Assembly (NCBI GenBank): GCA_041660965.1
Contig: JBAZVH010000002.1
Location: 124,001-188,000, forward strand
Length of the DNA: 64,000 nucleotides
Origin: Candidatus Gracilibacteria bacterium
Lineage (GTDB): Bacteria; Patescibacteriota; Gracilibacteria; BD1-5; JAGOOR01
Reading direction: 5' to 3'
The position numbers were made by a program, and so were the translations under genes. The notes under the pieces were generated by a model. That model was given only the letters and a program-made list of their open reading frames with translations. It did no database searches and had not been told where the DNA came from. Below, piece after piece: positions 1 through 10,496 of the stretch (position 1 is the first letter of the stretch; each line of letters begins with the position of its first letter).

Positions 1-2
1 AT

Positions 3-965
3 GACGTTACCGATAATCTTGGAAGATTATTGCTCGATCAAACTTGTGAAGAACAAGGGAAATCTGGCATTGTTCTCACACCAGAAAAACCAGAAATCAC
101 ATTTAACAAGAATGGAGATTATGGAAAAAGAATATTTTCTATTGAATACGATCAAGATCTATGAGATGTCATAGTAGAACAAGAAGAGTTCGGAATAAGT
201 CATGAATTATGATTTACAACACGAACCCCAACAACTAAAAAATTCCCAAGAAAAACCCCTATTGATCAGTATAATCCAAAGATTCGGAATACACTTCTGA
301 AACCAATGATACAAAAATACTTGGTTGACCAAGCAAAAGAACGAGCCGAATCAGACGCTAAGGCAAAAATTACAGCAGAAAAAGAGAGTAATAAGGCAAA
401 TGATGAAACCGCATTTCAAAAATATTATGAGCTTCCTGATATCGAAGAACCTGGTTTTGGAAAATGGGAGAAAGTCACATCAGATGGCATTGTTCCTATA
501 ACGTATGTGAGTCGATGTTATCGTAAGGAGTCTGTACGAAATCCAAGCGTAAAGAATGTCTGGGGATGGATGGGTCCTCAGCTTGATAAGCAAATCAAGG
601 TTGCGACCTATTGGTGACCAGGGGATGTAGCCGAATATCATCTAAAAAACTTAAAGGATTTTCGGTATGCTGGATGGACGAAAAAAGCTCAAGAAGCTAT
701 AAAAAATGCTCTTATATCTGGTGATAGTGAGAAGGCATTGGAAAGGATTCTCGGACTAACAGAACATCATAGTATTATCGAAACGCATATTATTTGAGCA
801 GATACCAATCGTGATCTCTCTAAAGAGCTTCTTGAACGTCTCAAACCGTATCTTCATACTAGTACTGATAAAAAAGCATTTCTCACAAAAACACTCGATG
901 TCCTCATAGAATATGGAGGTATAGCAAATGGAGAAGTGGATGATATCGTCAAGAAAATACTATAA
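3..965 (+). CDS. Hypothetical protein, 5'-truncated by the window edge
   Basis: The frame is open from the window edge to a TAA, about 320 codons, once four or more in-frame UGA codons are read as Gly. The visible protein is charged and mostly soluble, with no signal peptide or membrane segment in view. A central Lys/Glu-rich stretch is followed by a Trp/Gly-containing part (residues about 150-215) and a helical C-terminus. I do not recognise the family. The next genes run toward it on the other strand, so it is the last gene of a + strand unit and is closed by the terminator just downstream. Codon use resembles the rest of the window. Confidence concerns the reading frame, not the function. 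Confidence 0.65.
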
Positions 966-970
966 TAAAA

Positions 971-996
971 AAACATCCGCTTAAGCGGATGTTTTT
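971..996 (+). terminator. Intrinsic terminator after the first gene
   Basis: A perfect 10-bp stem (AAACATCCGC / GCGGATGTTT) with a TTAA loop is followed by a T run. It begins six bases after the stop codon. It probably also ends the converging minus-strand gene, because the stem is A-rich on the other side. Confidence 0.85.
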
Positions 997-1040
997 AAAT
1001 AGAGATATATTATTTTAATGTGCTGGAGGAGTATGTATCT

Positions 1041-1832
1041 CTAATCAAATGTTTCAGGCGCAGCATCAGGATCATTATGAGGGTGCTTTTCTTTTTTTTC
1101 TTCTTCGTGAGCAGTTACATCTAGTTCTGTGGGTGCTGGCGTTGGTTCTTTGTGCGATTCTAGAGCGGGTTTCTCGGCTGGCGCATGAGCAACAGCTACT
1201 GTTTCTTTTGGATCGGGTGCCTTTCCGTGTGTAGTATCTTTGGTAGCAGTGGGTAGAGGATTATTTTTAGGAAGTACCCTTACAGGTTGGGCCTCGTTTT
1301 TTGCTGCATTACGACTAGCTTTTTTTTGCATTTTAAGAGTTTTTTTTGCTTTGCGAGCTTCTTCTGTAGTTTTTTTCCAAGCATTCAATTTCATTTTCAC
1401 TCGTTTGAGATAACCGCGGGTGCCATTCCATTCACGAGAAGTCCATTGTGGTTTGATATTTGCGACGCTGTCAACCACAGATGCTACGATGCTATCTGCG
1501 GTCTTAAATGTTTTAGCCAGTGGTTGTATTTTTTTGACTTTTCCAAGGGTTAAAGCTCGGGCAACTCCAGAAAATGTCCCATCGAGTACTTTTGCTACTG
1601 GTCATCCCGCGAGGTGAAGAGTAGCACTGACTGGTTTTTTGATGAGGATATCTCCGACACGACTGACTGTTTTTTGCCAAACACTGCGTACTCCTTTTCA
1701 ACTATTAGCAAGTGTATTCTTTACTGTTTTAAGAGCACCTTTCCCTATACTCGTGAGATTTCCAGGCAAAGTAAATGTTGCACCATCTGATGATCAATGT
1801 GCTGCTGCGGCATGTGCGTGTCATCCAGACAT
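1041..1832 (-). CDS. Hypothetical basic protein with Pro/Ala/Lys/Glu-rich tail
   Basis: A 263-codon frame on the minus strand runs from an ATG at 1832 to a TAG. It contains UGA codons in its first 80 residues, so only the 3' half is open under the standard code. The N-terminus is Gly/His/Ala-rich. Residues about 20-150 are basic and amphipathic. The last 100 residues are a low-complexity Lys, Ala, Pro and Glu tail that looks disordered. No catalytic motif is visible. It lies 63 bp downstream of the next minus-strand gene and is probably the last member of that cluster with the SH3b/LysM protein, so a cell-surface or structural role is possible but is inference. Confidence 0.6.
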
Positions 1833-1895
1833 ATATCTGTAGGGGTTAAAAGTTGAGAGAGATTCTAAGAGAAAAAGGAAGATTGCAAGAGGGGA

Positions 1896-3461
1896 TTATA
1901 CTGTTTCTAATATTTCGAGAGTTGGGTTTGCAGTATAATAAGCAATTAAGGCATCAGCGGTTGCGGTATCTTTGAGCGTATTTGTTCTTAATGTTTTCCA
2001 TTCTGATGTTTGCCCAATATTTTGAGCAATCAGCTTATCATATCATTTTGCAATTTCTGACTGGAAAACTGGAGCTCATTTTTCACCTTCTTTCGACTGA
2101 TATCACTTGATGGACTGTAGGAGTTTTTGGGCTATTTCTTTCTTTTTAGTATCTTCTCATGCCCATGTATTGATAGTTGTTTCGAGTGATTTTACTCCAG
2201 ACCAAAAGATGTTTCAGAGATTTTTCTCAAGAGTGTCTGCCATGGTCTTAGGTGTTTTTTTGTTGAGTTCGGAATAATCGAGCTTGAGAAGTTTCTTGTC
2301 ATCTTCGGTAATGTCTTTTCCTGTGAGTGAATCTGCAAAGTTCTCTCCGTAGGTTGCCTTTAGTTTTGAAACAATCTGGTAAAATATATACCGAGAAATC
2401 GTCGTAAGTTCTGATTCTGTGCCTTGTTTTACGGCTGTAAGACTGGATTTTGCATCAAAAGTTTTTCAGAGGATATTTTTTGCTGTTTTTTCAAGAGCTG
2501 TGTAGGCACTTATCTCTTCGGGTGTTCCAGGAATTTCTTTGTCTCATATTTTTACTTTTTCTGCGGTAGTAGGGGATGATTCTGCCTTTTTGTCTGGCGC
2601 ATTGGCTGTTGGAATTTCTGCTTTTGTTGGGACGAAATTGAGAATAGCACCGAGAGCTGTCTTTGGATCAGAACTGAGAGATCGTTCCACACTTTTATCA
2701 TACTGGTCTCTTCCTTCTCGGAAGAGCTGAAGAACCTTGGCAGGGACGTCTGCTTCCGTGATATCTCCATGAATAAATTGAAAGTATTTGTCACTATCCT
2801 CTAATGGTACGCCCAACTCTGCGAGTTTTTGCATCACAGATACTTTTGTATCTTTCCGATCATTTGGACTCTCACTCTTGATATTTATACCGAGAGCTTC
2901 TATGGCTGGCAATACCTTTCTGTCAAACATATTGGATTGATCGAAAGAGATACGATTATCACCAAAGATATTATGAAACCACTCAAAAAACTTCTTGAAA
3001 ATACCGTCTGGAAAAATACCACTTCTGTCTATGACTTTGAGTGCTTCCTCGGGCTTACCTTCTTTCAACGCTTTGATACCTTCACCCACTGCTGCTAGAG
3101 GTGCTACCATGGCTTCTGCTGCTGTGGTGGGTTTCTTCTCAAAATCACTCTCATCAATAATGTTCGCAACCTTCTCTTCAGTCAACTTTTTCTCATCTCA
3201 AGCTCACTCTCGTGCGAGATCTGCTTTTAATTCGGCTATTTTTTCTGGTGTCAAAGTAAGTTTTGCTTCCTTATTTTTCAGCCCATCTTTTACTTTATCT
3301 TCCAGAAATTTAAGACGGGTATCAACCAGAGCAATCTCTGCCTCAGAGAAATCTCTTTTCTCAATTATACTGGATATGATTGAGTGTTCTGGTGTTTTTT
3401 TCACTTCTGGAGCATTGTTTTCAGCTGGAGCTTTTTCTGGCGTTTGACCTGTTTCTGCCAT
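1896..3461 (-). CDS. Hypothetical helical protein, 521 aa
   Basis: The frame joins across several in-frame UGA codons, including two close together near 3200, and ends at TAA. I chose the ATG at 3461 because it follows TTAACCAAATTATT, nearly the same leader as the ATG of the upstream LysM gene. The protein is acidic and helix-rich with no signal peptide or membrane span. Long charged stretches alternate with short hydrophobic helices. It sits between the SH3b/LysM protein and the Lys/Ala-tailed protein on the same strand, 171 bp after the former. No known domain was recognised. A partner of the cell-wall protein is plausible from position only. Confidence 0.6.
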
Positions 3462-3632
3462 AATAATTTGGTTAAGTACTGATATACTACCTGATTTTCC
3501 TTTCGGAAGCAAATCAGAGGATACTACAAGAGCGTTTCCTATCTTTTAAATAACGAAAATAGTGTGTAGTATAACTTTAACCTCCACACGAGAATATACA
3601 TATTTTTTTATGTTTTCTCAGAAATTGAGTCC

Positions 3633-6329
3633 TTATTCTGGCGTCGTTTTGTCTTTTGGTGCAGGTGCCGGAGCTGGAGCTGATTCTGGAGTTGGAACAG
3701 GAGTTTTTGGCACATCATCACCTTCTGGTTCAGATTCATCGGTTTTAGAGGGGGGGATAATAAGTTTATCTCCGACATTAATCTGATCATTTATACGTTT
3801 TGCAAGTAATTTAGCATTTGCTTTCTTGAGATCCTCCACCACAACATGGTGTTCCTGAGCAATTTTTGTCAGGTTATCTCATTTTTGAACTGTGTATGTC
3901 TGTTCCGCTGGTGTCTCATCGGCTTCCTTCGCCTCTGGCTTCGCTGGTGCCGTAGGTTTCTCCGTTGTCTGCGCCGGAATCCGCATGATTTTGCCCGCAC
4001 GCATAACCATGTTGTCGTTCGCACGCCGCAGGTCGTCTTCAGTTATATTGTATTGGCTTGCCACATTTTCGTATGTGTCTCAAGGCACGATTACATGCGG
4101 TTTATCCTTTGATTCCGTTGGCTTCGCCCCTTCCTTAGGAGCAGGAGCCGGAGTTGGTATTTCTGTAGTTTTTGGACTAGGAGTGGACGTATTATTAGCT
4201 CATTTCGGAATATTAGGAATACGTATTGGATTTTTTTGGCTTTTAGGTGTCATAGGTTTCTCCGCTGGCTTTGCCGCTTCAGGTATTCCTATATTGGTGT
4301 TTCGTTTTGATAGCGTAGTATTTTTTGGGATATAAAACTCTGAACCTTGGTTGAAGATATCGCCACTTGAATGATTAAGTCAATTCAGCTCATTAAGTCT
4401 TTCGATAGTTGTATCGAGCTCTGTTGCGAGTTCGCCAAAACTCATTACTTTATCAAGAGTTATTTTTATTCTTACTTCAGGTTCTCAAGATTTCTCTGTA
4501 TTATTAGAAGCATTATTCTCTGCCTTTTCCTCTAAAAATTGCTCCGCTATATATCCCTTTTGTATTTTTCAGTCCTTATAGGTGACGCGCACTTGTGCCC
4601 ATTGGAGTTTGCTTCCTTCAGGAGCATTATCCCCAGCACTTTCATGGGCGATACGCTGAATATTTACTACTTTTTTATTATCGAGTATATCGATCGTGTC
4701 TGCTTTCGTGCTAAAACCAGTACGAAGTCGGATATTATCTCATTTGAGCTTATATGACTTCGTTTCATCCAGAGTGCCCGCTTCAAAAGTATTATCAATA
4801 TATTCTTGTTTGTATCCTCCACGGAGCTTATCAGAGCGAGCAATCCATCACACAGTATCGTTTGATAATGTGACTTGTATATACTCACGTGGTCCATCTT
4901 TCACGGAAGCTACATCACCATCTTGGTCAAGAATAGGCGTAACTATATCACCTGGTTGGAGCATAATCGCCTTCTTCTTATCTTCTGTGAGAAGTGGCTT
5001 TGCGGATTTCTTTGGTCCGCTTCGTACGATGAGGTTGCTTGCGTTGATACGGATACGTTGCTTTGTATCAAGATCCGTGTCTTCTCTATCAATGAGCTGA
5101 ATTTTTTCGTATGCTTCTTGTTCGGCACCTTCAGAATCTTTTTTATTTTTTTGTTCATTTGTTTTATTTCATTCTTTTTCTTTCTGGATACCTTCTGATT
5201 GACCCAGCTCTTGTGCCTTTTCTTGGGCTTTCCCTATCAATGGTTTGATAGAGTTGACCTTTTTTTGGAAAGCTTGTTTTGCTTTTTTGAGAGATACTTG
5301 GAGTGTTTTCGTTTGATCAGTTAGATCTTTCACTCTTGTATCAATAGTACTTTTAAATCTATCCTGCTCACCTTTGTTTGTAGTATGAATGGTTTGGCTT
5401 TCTTGTTTGATAGTAATAATTGTTTCTTTAAATGTCCTCAACCCTGTATTGAGTCAGTTAACCAAGGATTCAACATCTGTCTGGAAAAACACTAGGTCAT
5501 TTTGTACTTCCGGAGCTGTTTTAAATGGATTATCTGAGAATACTGTCATTAGATTTTTACAGAGTAATGTGAGCTCTTGTGAAATAGCGTTTGAAGATGA
5601 AAGTGTTCCTATTTTTTCTTTCAATCATTTTGTATAGGCAACAATTTTTCATTCATCCAGAGAAGTGTCTTGAAAAATACTTTGTATAAGTGCGATAGCA
5701 TTATTTTGTGCATCTATTTCTTTTTCAGCTGTGGAAATATATGTTTCAAGATCTTTTGTCAGATCTCAATTTGATGTATCCACAATATTTTTTGCTCCTT
5801 TCCATGCTTCCAGTGCACCTGCATTCTTTCCGAGTGCTGTATGGGCCTCTCAGAGCGCTCTATATTCTGCACTATTTGTGAGATTTTTTAATGCCTTAGC
5901 AGATTCTTTTGAGGCATTTTCGAGTTCGACACGTAGTGATCATATCTTCTTGCTCGTTGCCTCTATCTCTTTTTCTAAATTACTCAATGTTTTATCGAGT
6001 TCCTCAGATGTATGAGAGTGGAGACCGAGAAGTTGAGTATGGAGCTCTCTGAGCATATTCAGACGAACATAAGGCATTATATCATCCATATCGTGCAGAG
6101 TAATCATTTCTCATATATTGATTCTCATCCTACTATATGGTTCTTCGAGTTTTGCTATTTTTCAATCAATCATTCCTTTCATGTTATTTTTGAGTAACTC
6201 CTTTGGAATATTATTGTCATAGCCATCTATTATACCATTAAGTTCTTGTAATATTTTATCACGTTCTTGATTTTTATACTCAAGAGCTTTGGGGCTATGA
6301 GCGACTGATTCCGGTGTTTGTGCTCGCAT
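3633..6329 (-). CDS. Large coiled-coil protein with SH3b and LysM domains
   Basis: One 898-aa frame is rebuilt from many ORF fragments by reading UGA as Gly. Residues about 1-390 are heptad-rich coiled coil. Two SH3b-like segments follow (about 410-590; the second has an IRLRTGFSTKAD strand). The C-terminus carries three LysM-type repeats separated by Pro/Lys/Thr/Glu linkers, the last two reading VPGDTYENVASQYNITEDDL and VQKGDNLTKIAQEH. LysM and SH3b modules bind peptidoglycan, so this is probably an envelope-associated structural protein. No signal peptide is obvious, so the export route is unclear. The ATG at 6329 is preferred over an upstream GTG because of the TTTAACCAAAT leader shared with the next gene. 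Confidence 0.8.
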
Positions 6330-6420
6330 ATATATTTGGTTAAAAATACGACCTTTGTATTCTGCCACACTTTTTTTTGAATTGCAAGAATTATGGGGGA
6401 AATAATAGAAAATGTCTTGT

Positions 6421-6448
6421 TTGGATTTTATGGTGAATTGAGTATAAT
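6421..6448 (+). promoter_or_regulatory. Sigma-70-type promoter of the RelA/SpoT gene
   Basis: TTGGAT, a 16-bp spacer and TATAAT are seen. The -10 box ends six bases before the ATG at 6455, so transcription should start at or next to the start codon and give a leaderless mRNA. Confidence 0.6.
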
Positions 6449-6454
6449 CCTTCT

Positions 6455-8587
6455 ATGACTTCCTCGACCGCCTCTCATACTGATCTGGACGCCATACTAC
6501 GCGATATCATCCATCGCTATGAGATGTATGGAGAGGAGGGGAAAGTGGATCAGATTCTGGCTGCCTATGAGTATGCCCAGAAGGCGCATACAGGTATCCT
6601 GAGAAAATCCGGAGACCCCTATATCGTACATCCTCTTTCTGCGACGCAAGAATTGATGATTCTTCAGCCGGATAGTACGACGATTATTGCGACACTTTTG
6701 CATGATACTGTTTCACATTGACATGCGAGTTATGAAGAAATCCAAAAACATTTTTGATCCGAAGTTCGAGCTATCGTAGAGCGTCTCGATACCATGAGCC
6801 ACATCCGATACCGATGAGGAGCATCAAATGTAGATCGTACACAAAAGATGCTTTTTTCTGTAGCAGAGGATATTCGTACGTTGTTTGTCAAGATGGCTGA
6901 ACGTATTCATAATCTTCGAACAATCCAGTATCATGAAGATCAGGAGAAATCAAAACAGATCGCAGAAGAATCGCTCTTTATCTATGCTCCTATAGCAGCC
7001 CGTCTTGGTCTCTATAGTTTCAAGGACACTCTTGAGACGCTTTCTTTTCGAGCACTGGATCTTGACTCGTATCTCCGTATCACGTGAGAGCTTGCTCACT
7101 ATACACTGGAACAAGAGGAATTTCTCACACAATCTATCCAGAAACTGAAATCACTTTTGCCACCAGAATATCACCAGGGAATTAGCTATCGTATCAAAAA
7201 ACCGTATTCCATTTATCGTAAAATGCAGGAGCGATCCTCTGAAAGCGTTTTTGATATGTATGATATCTTCGCGATTCGTATTATCGCTGAAAATATCACG
7301 GATTGTTATGCGGTTTTAGGGCATATTCATGGGTCATTCTCTCCAGTCCCTGGTCGATTTAAGGATTTTATAGCGGTGCCAAAATTAAATGGATATAAGA
7401 GTCTTCATACCACAGTTTTATGACTTGCAAGCAATAATAATCAACCTATCGAGATACAAATACGTACCAAAGAGATGGATTACCATGCTGAGAACGGTAT
7501 TGCAGCCCATGTTCTCTATAAACAATTTGGTGATAGTACTCATAAAAAACAAGAGTTACAAAATGTGCTGTCAGTTCTTGCTGATGGACTGATGGAACCT
7601 TCTCAAACACTGGGGAAAAAAATACATCCGACTATTTTTGTCCTCACACCACAGGGGGATATACGGGAACTTCCACAAGGAGCGACCCCAGTTGATTTTG
7701 CCTATTCTGTCCACTCAGATATCGGATATCATATGACAGGAGCTCGCATCAATGGACGTATTGTCACGCTCGATACAAAACTCCGAAATGGTGATATGGT
7801 AGATATTATCACACATACGAATGCTCATCCATCGGCACAGTGGCTTGATTTTGTTATTTCTTCGAAAGCTCGAACCGAAATAGGCGTGGAAATAAAAAAA
7901 CTCTCTGGGGATAGAGAAAGAGGAGTACAGAAGGGGAGAGAAATACTGATACATGCCTTTTTAGAGAAAGGTATCGCTTTGGATCCAGAGTGCAAGGACC
8001 TTAAAAAATATGTCGATTTTACGTTGGATATAAAAAAACTCGAAGAAATGCTCTACCAGATTGGACAATGAATTCGCAAACCATCTTCGTTTTTTCCTCA
8101 CACAAAACTCCAAAAGACTCCTCATACATTTTCCCACAAAAACTCCAATGAGCCACATATGATAATTATCGGAGGAGAAAAAAAGGTACCTCATGTATTG
8201 GCACAGTGTTGTGGTCCACAGTTTCCTGATGAGATAGTAGCGGTGATGCGAAGTGGCGGGAAATGTATGGTACATGCGAGTAATTGTAAATCACTCAACC
8301 GAGTAAATCCAGCCCGTCTACTGCCTGCGTATTGGTCTGCACATGATACAGGCATTATCGTATCTCTAACTCTCGTAGCATACGATAGACCGGGGCTGAT
8401 AGCAGATATCACACAGGCATTTTACCAAGCAGGGGTCAATATCGTCGAAATGCATACGAATGATCTCGAAAAAGGGATGTGTGAGATAGCGACTCGTATC
8501 GGTATCCCAAGCGATGAATGAGATTTTTTAGAACGACTCAAAGCACGCATTCATCTGAGTATTCCTGATATTCGAGAGTTTCGGTAA
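6455..8587 (+). CDS. rel: RelA/SpoT homologue, (p)ppGpp synthetase
   Basis: This 710-aa protein has the usual long RSH layout: HD domain (about 40-190), synthetase domain (about 220-380), TGS domain (about 390-450, starting IFVLTPQGD) and a C-terminal zinc-finger/ACT region. The synthetase has VPGRFKDFIAVPK, NGYKSLHTTV and EIQIRT; RFKD is the RXKD form of bifunctional enzymes. In the HD domain the hydrolase motif HDxxED reads HDTVSHG, so the Glu-Asp pair is missing and ppGpp hydrolysis is doubtful (inference). Several UGA codons fall inside conserved blocks. The gene looks leaderless and stands alone ahead of rpsU. Confidence 0.93.
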
Positions 8588-8641
8588 AAAATAATACAAG
8601 TTTCGTTCGTTTTGTTGGTTGAGAGAAATAGCGAAAAACTT

Positions 8642-8669
8642 TTGACAGTTCCTTTCTTTTTTCTATAAT
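8642..8669 (+). promoter_or_regulatory. Consensus promoter of rpsU
   Basis: A perfect TTGACA, a 16-bp spacer and a perfect TATAAT stand 30 bp before the ATG of bS21. A pyrimidine-rich leader (TTTCCCCCCTTACT) follows with no Shine-Dalgarno sequence. Confidence 0.8.
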
Positions 8670-8698
8670 CCGCTTATCTTTACATTTCCCCCCTTACT

Positions 8699-8902
8699 AT
8701 GGCTCGTTTTTACGCTACAAAAAAAGAAGGAGAATCCAGCGACAAAATGCTGGTACGATTCAAGAAACTTCTCTTCGGATCACGAATGATCAATACACTT
8801 CGTGCGACTCGATATAATTTTAAACAAGATACTAAACGCAAGACCCGTGAGAAAGCGATTATTTGTTCCAAGTATCGCGAACTCACTGATGAGCTCTCGT
8901 AG
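8699..8902 (+). CDS. rpsU: Small ribosomal subunit protein bS21
   Basis: This 67-aa very basic protein starts MARFYATKKEGESSDKMLVR and continues with an RFKKLLF helix, the usual bS21 pattern of an N-terminal strand, a helix and an Arg/Lys-rich tail. bS21 binds the 30S platform near the 3' end of 16S rRNA and helps initiation. The tail has an acidic end (ELTDELS), which is somewhat unusual. A consensus promoter and a weak hairpin terminator flank the gene, so it looks monocistronic. Confidence 0.75.
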   Translation: MARFYATKKEGESSDKMLVRFKKLLFGSRMINTLRATRYNFKQDTKRKTREKAIICSKYRELTDELS

Positions 8903-8936
8903 CTATCATTATGTTCATTTTTAGCATCTCACATAT

Positions 8937-8961
8937 ATCCCTCAGAAATGGGGGATTTCTC
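8937..8961 (+). terminator. Possible terminator after rpsU
   Basis: ATCCC pairs with GGGAT around a CTCAGAAATGG loop, followed by a short T-rich run. It resembles the stronger hairpin after rpsA, which has almost the same loop. Confidence 0.45.
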
Positions 8962-9008
8962 TTGTGCAAAATAGAAAATAGCTATAATGGAAACATAATA
9001 ATTTCTTT

Positions 9009-9218
9009 ATGATTCTCTTCTGAACTGTCTGTTTGGTCCTCGGTATAGCGATTCTTTTTAATCCTGCTATTCTCGGGTTTATTGTGTGATTTTTCCTCCT
9101 CGTATTGGGGTCATGGATTATCCTCGGTTGGTACAAGGTTAACCGTGTACTCGAGAAAAAGTTCTCCGTTTGAAAGTATAATATTGTGTTTGAAAAGAGA
9201 GATCAGCATAAAAAATAA
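9009..9218 (+). CDS. Small two-helix membrane protein
   Basis: A 69-aa frame begins with ATG and reads two UGA codons as Gly, inside the hydrophobic helices. It has two transmembrane segments (about 2-20 and 23-42) and a short basic tail, so it is an inner-membrane protein. The stop lies six bases before the next ATG, so it is very likely co-transcribed with the PrsW-like protease gene. No family was recognised. Confidence 0.6.
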
Positions 9219-9224
9219 TCACCC

Positions 9225-9983
9225 ATGTCTTTTCTTTTTATCATACTCTCTGTGTGATTTTCGCTCTTTCTCTGGATGTACCTCTTGACCTATTTTATGT
9301 CACTTGGCGCTCAGCGGGATTTTTTTGCACGTGCTCGATCGGCACTTTTAAGAGGCATAGGTATCGCTGGAGTGCTCCTCGTCATAAATACATATTTTTC
9401 AGATATCCTCGGGTATAATCAATGGTTCCTCATTCCGTGCATTTTTTTTCTCGGAGCGTTGCCGATTATTTGGCGCCGATGGTGATCTCTTTCGCTGATA
9501 CCTTTCGTCTTCTCCATACTTCTTTGGGTAGCTTTTTATGTTGGAGTATTAAACAATAATGCACCTTTTTTCTCGGAGACACTCCAGACACCTTTTTATG
9601 AGGAACTAGGGAAGTGGTTCCAATCACTTGTGTATATCTACCCAGCAGTGATGAGCCCTTTTGTGGCTATCGGATTTTGATTTATCGAAAATATCGCCTA
9701 TTTTACACATGATTTTACAGTCTCACAATTTATCGGTCGGACACTTTTTTCTGTGCCTATGCATATCTTTGTGGGATTTTTCTGATTTTGGTGCCTTTTT
9801 ACGATTCGTCCGGTATGGCTGGGGATGACGGTGGGCATTCTCTCCGCGATTTCTCTTCACACGCTCTATAATTGGTCACTCAGTATTTCGATGATTTTCG
9901 CCATGGCTATCATGATGGCAGGATATATATTTTATGGCTGGAGTATCGAGAATGGCTGGTGGAAGAAAGGGGTGAAGAGATAA
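9225..9983 (+). CDS. PrsW-family intramembrane protease
   Basis: A 252-aa polytopic protein with about seven to eight hydrophobic segments. It carries the PrsW/M82 signature residues: a PFYEELGKW motif (EExxK), a GFGFIENIAY motif (FxxxEN) and a VPMHIFVGF motif with the conserved His, spaced as in the family. PrsW in Bacillus cleaves the anti-sigma factor RsiW, and relatives act on membrane proteins. An ECF sigma/anti-sigma pair lies at 51.3-52.7 kb, so a regulatory link is conceivable but only inferred. UGA-coded glycines occur in several helices. It follows a two-helix protein by six bases. Confidence 0.8.
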
Positions 9984-10199
9984 AAAATACAGAATACATC
10001 CGCCGCGGCTGACAAAGTACACAATGAAGGAATTATTGGTTCGAACAACCTAAACTTAAGAAACCTAGTAAACTTAAGCACCTAAGTACCCACATACTTA
10101 CGCACTTATTTGAACCCATAAACTGGCTGCATATTTTCTTGCATTTCTCTTATTTCCATTATACTAACCTCGTTTTCCAAAATTGGTGCTATTTTTTGT
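9984..10199 (+). repeat. Intergenic segment with degenerate short repeats
   Basis: No gene is seen. The segment holds GAAGGAATTATTGGTTCG (from 10026), which matches the copy near 57029, and a run of A/C-rich near repeats (AAACTTAAG, AAACCTAGT, AAACTTAAG, CACCTAAGT). TTGCAT at 10139 with TATACT at 10160 is a possible promoter for the tRNA, although the 15-bp spacer is short. Confidence 0.55.
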
Positions 10200-10276
10200 G
10201 GCGGACGTAGCTCAGTTGGTAGAGCCCTAGACTGTGAATCTAGTTGTCGCGGGTTCAATCCCCGTCGTTCGCCCCA
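10200..10276 (+). tRNA. tRNA-His (GUG)
   Basis: A full cloverleaf is seen: acceptor GCGGACG/CGTTCGC, D-arm with AGCTCAGTTGGTAGAGC, anticodon stem CTAGA with loop CTGTGAA (anticodon GTG), and T-loop GGTTCAATCCC. A G at position -1 faces C73, the identity pair of tRNA-His, and CCA is encoded. The variable loop is short. Confidence 0.97.
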
Positions 10277-10496
10277 TATTCCAGAGTACTAAGTCGTTAG
10301 ACTTTAGTATTTAGAACGCTACAGATCATATACCTTGGTATGTTTTGTCGCTTTTATTTCTCACAAGGAAGCCAAAAGAAGACAATTAGTAGTGAGTATT
10401 AAGTAGTGAGTATTTAGACTTATCCAGGCCTAACGACTAACATCTAATGACTAACATCTAAAGCATCTTCACTTATTTCTTAACCCCCTTTCGGCT
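10277..10496 (+). repeat. Intergenic leader of rpsA with near-repeats
   Basis: No gene is seen. The segment contains two copies of GTAGTGAGTATT(A/T) at 10391-10419 (14-nt period) and two copies of CTAA(C/T)GACTAACATCTAA at 10430-10461. TTAACCCCCTTTCGGCT directly precedes the rpsA ATG and resembles the pyrimidine-rich leaders of rpsU and HU. Confidence 0.5.

Noticed and set aside
6455..8587. Frameshifts or pseudogenes as the reason for broken rel, map, acsA and others
   Set aside because: All breaks are UGA in the same frame and fall on family glycines. Real decay would also give TAA/TAG stops and indels.
10391..10461. CRISPR-like repeats before rpsA
   Set aside because: Only two imperfect copies of each short unit are present, without spacers of even length and without cas genes.
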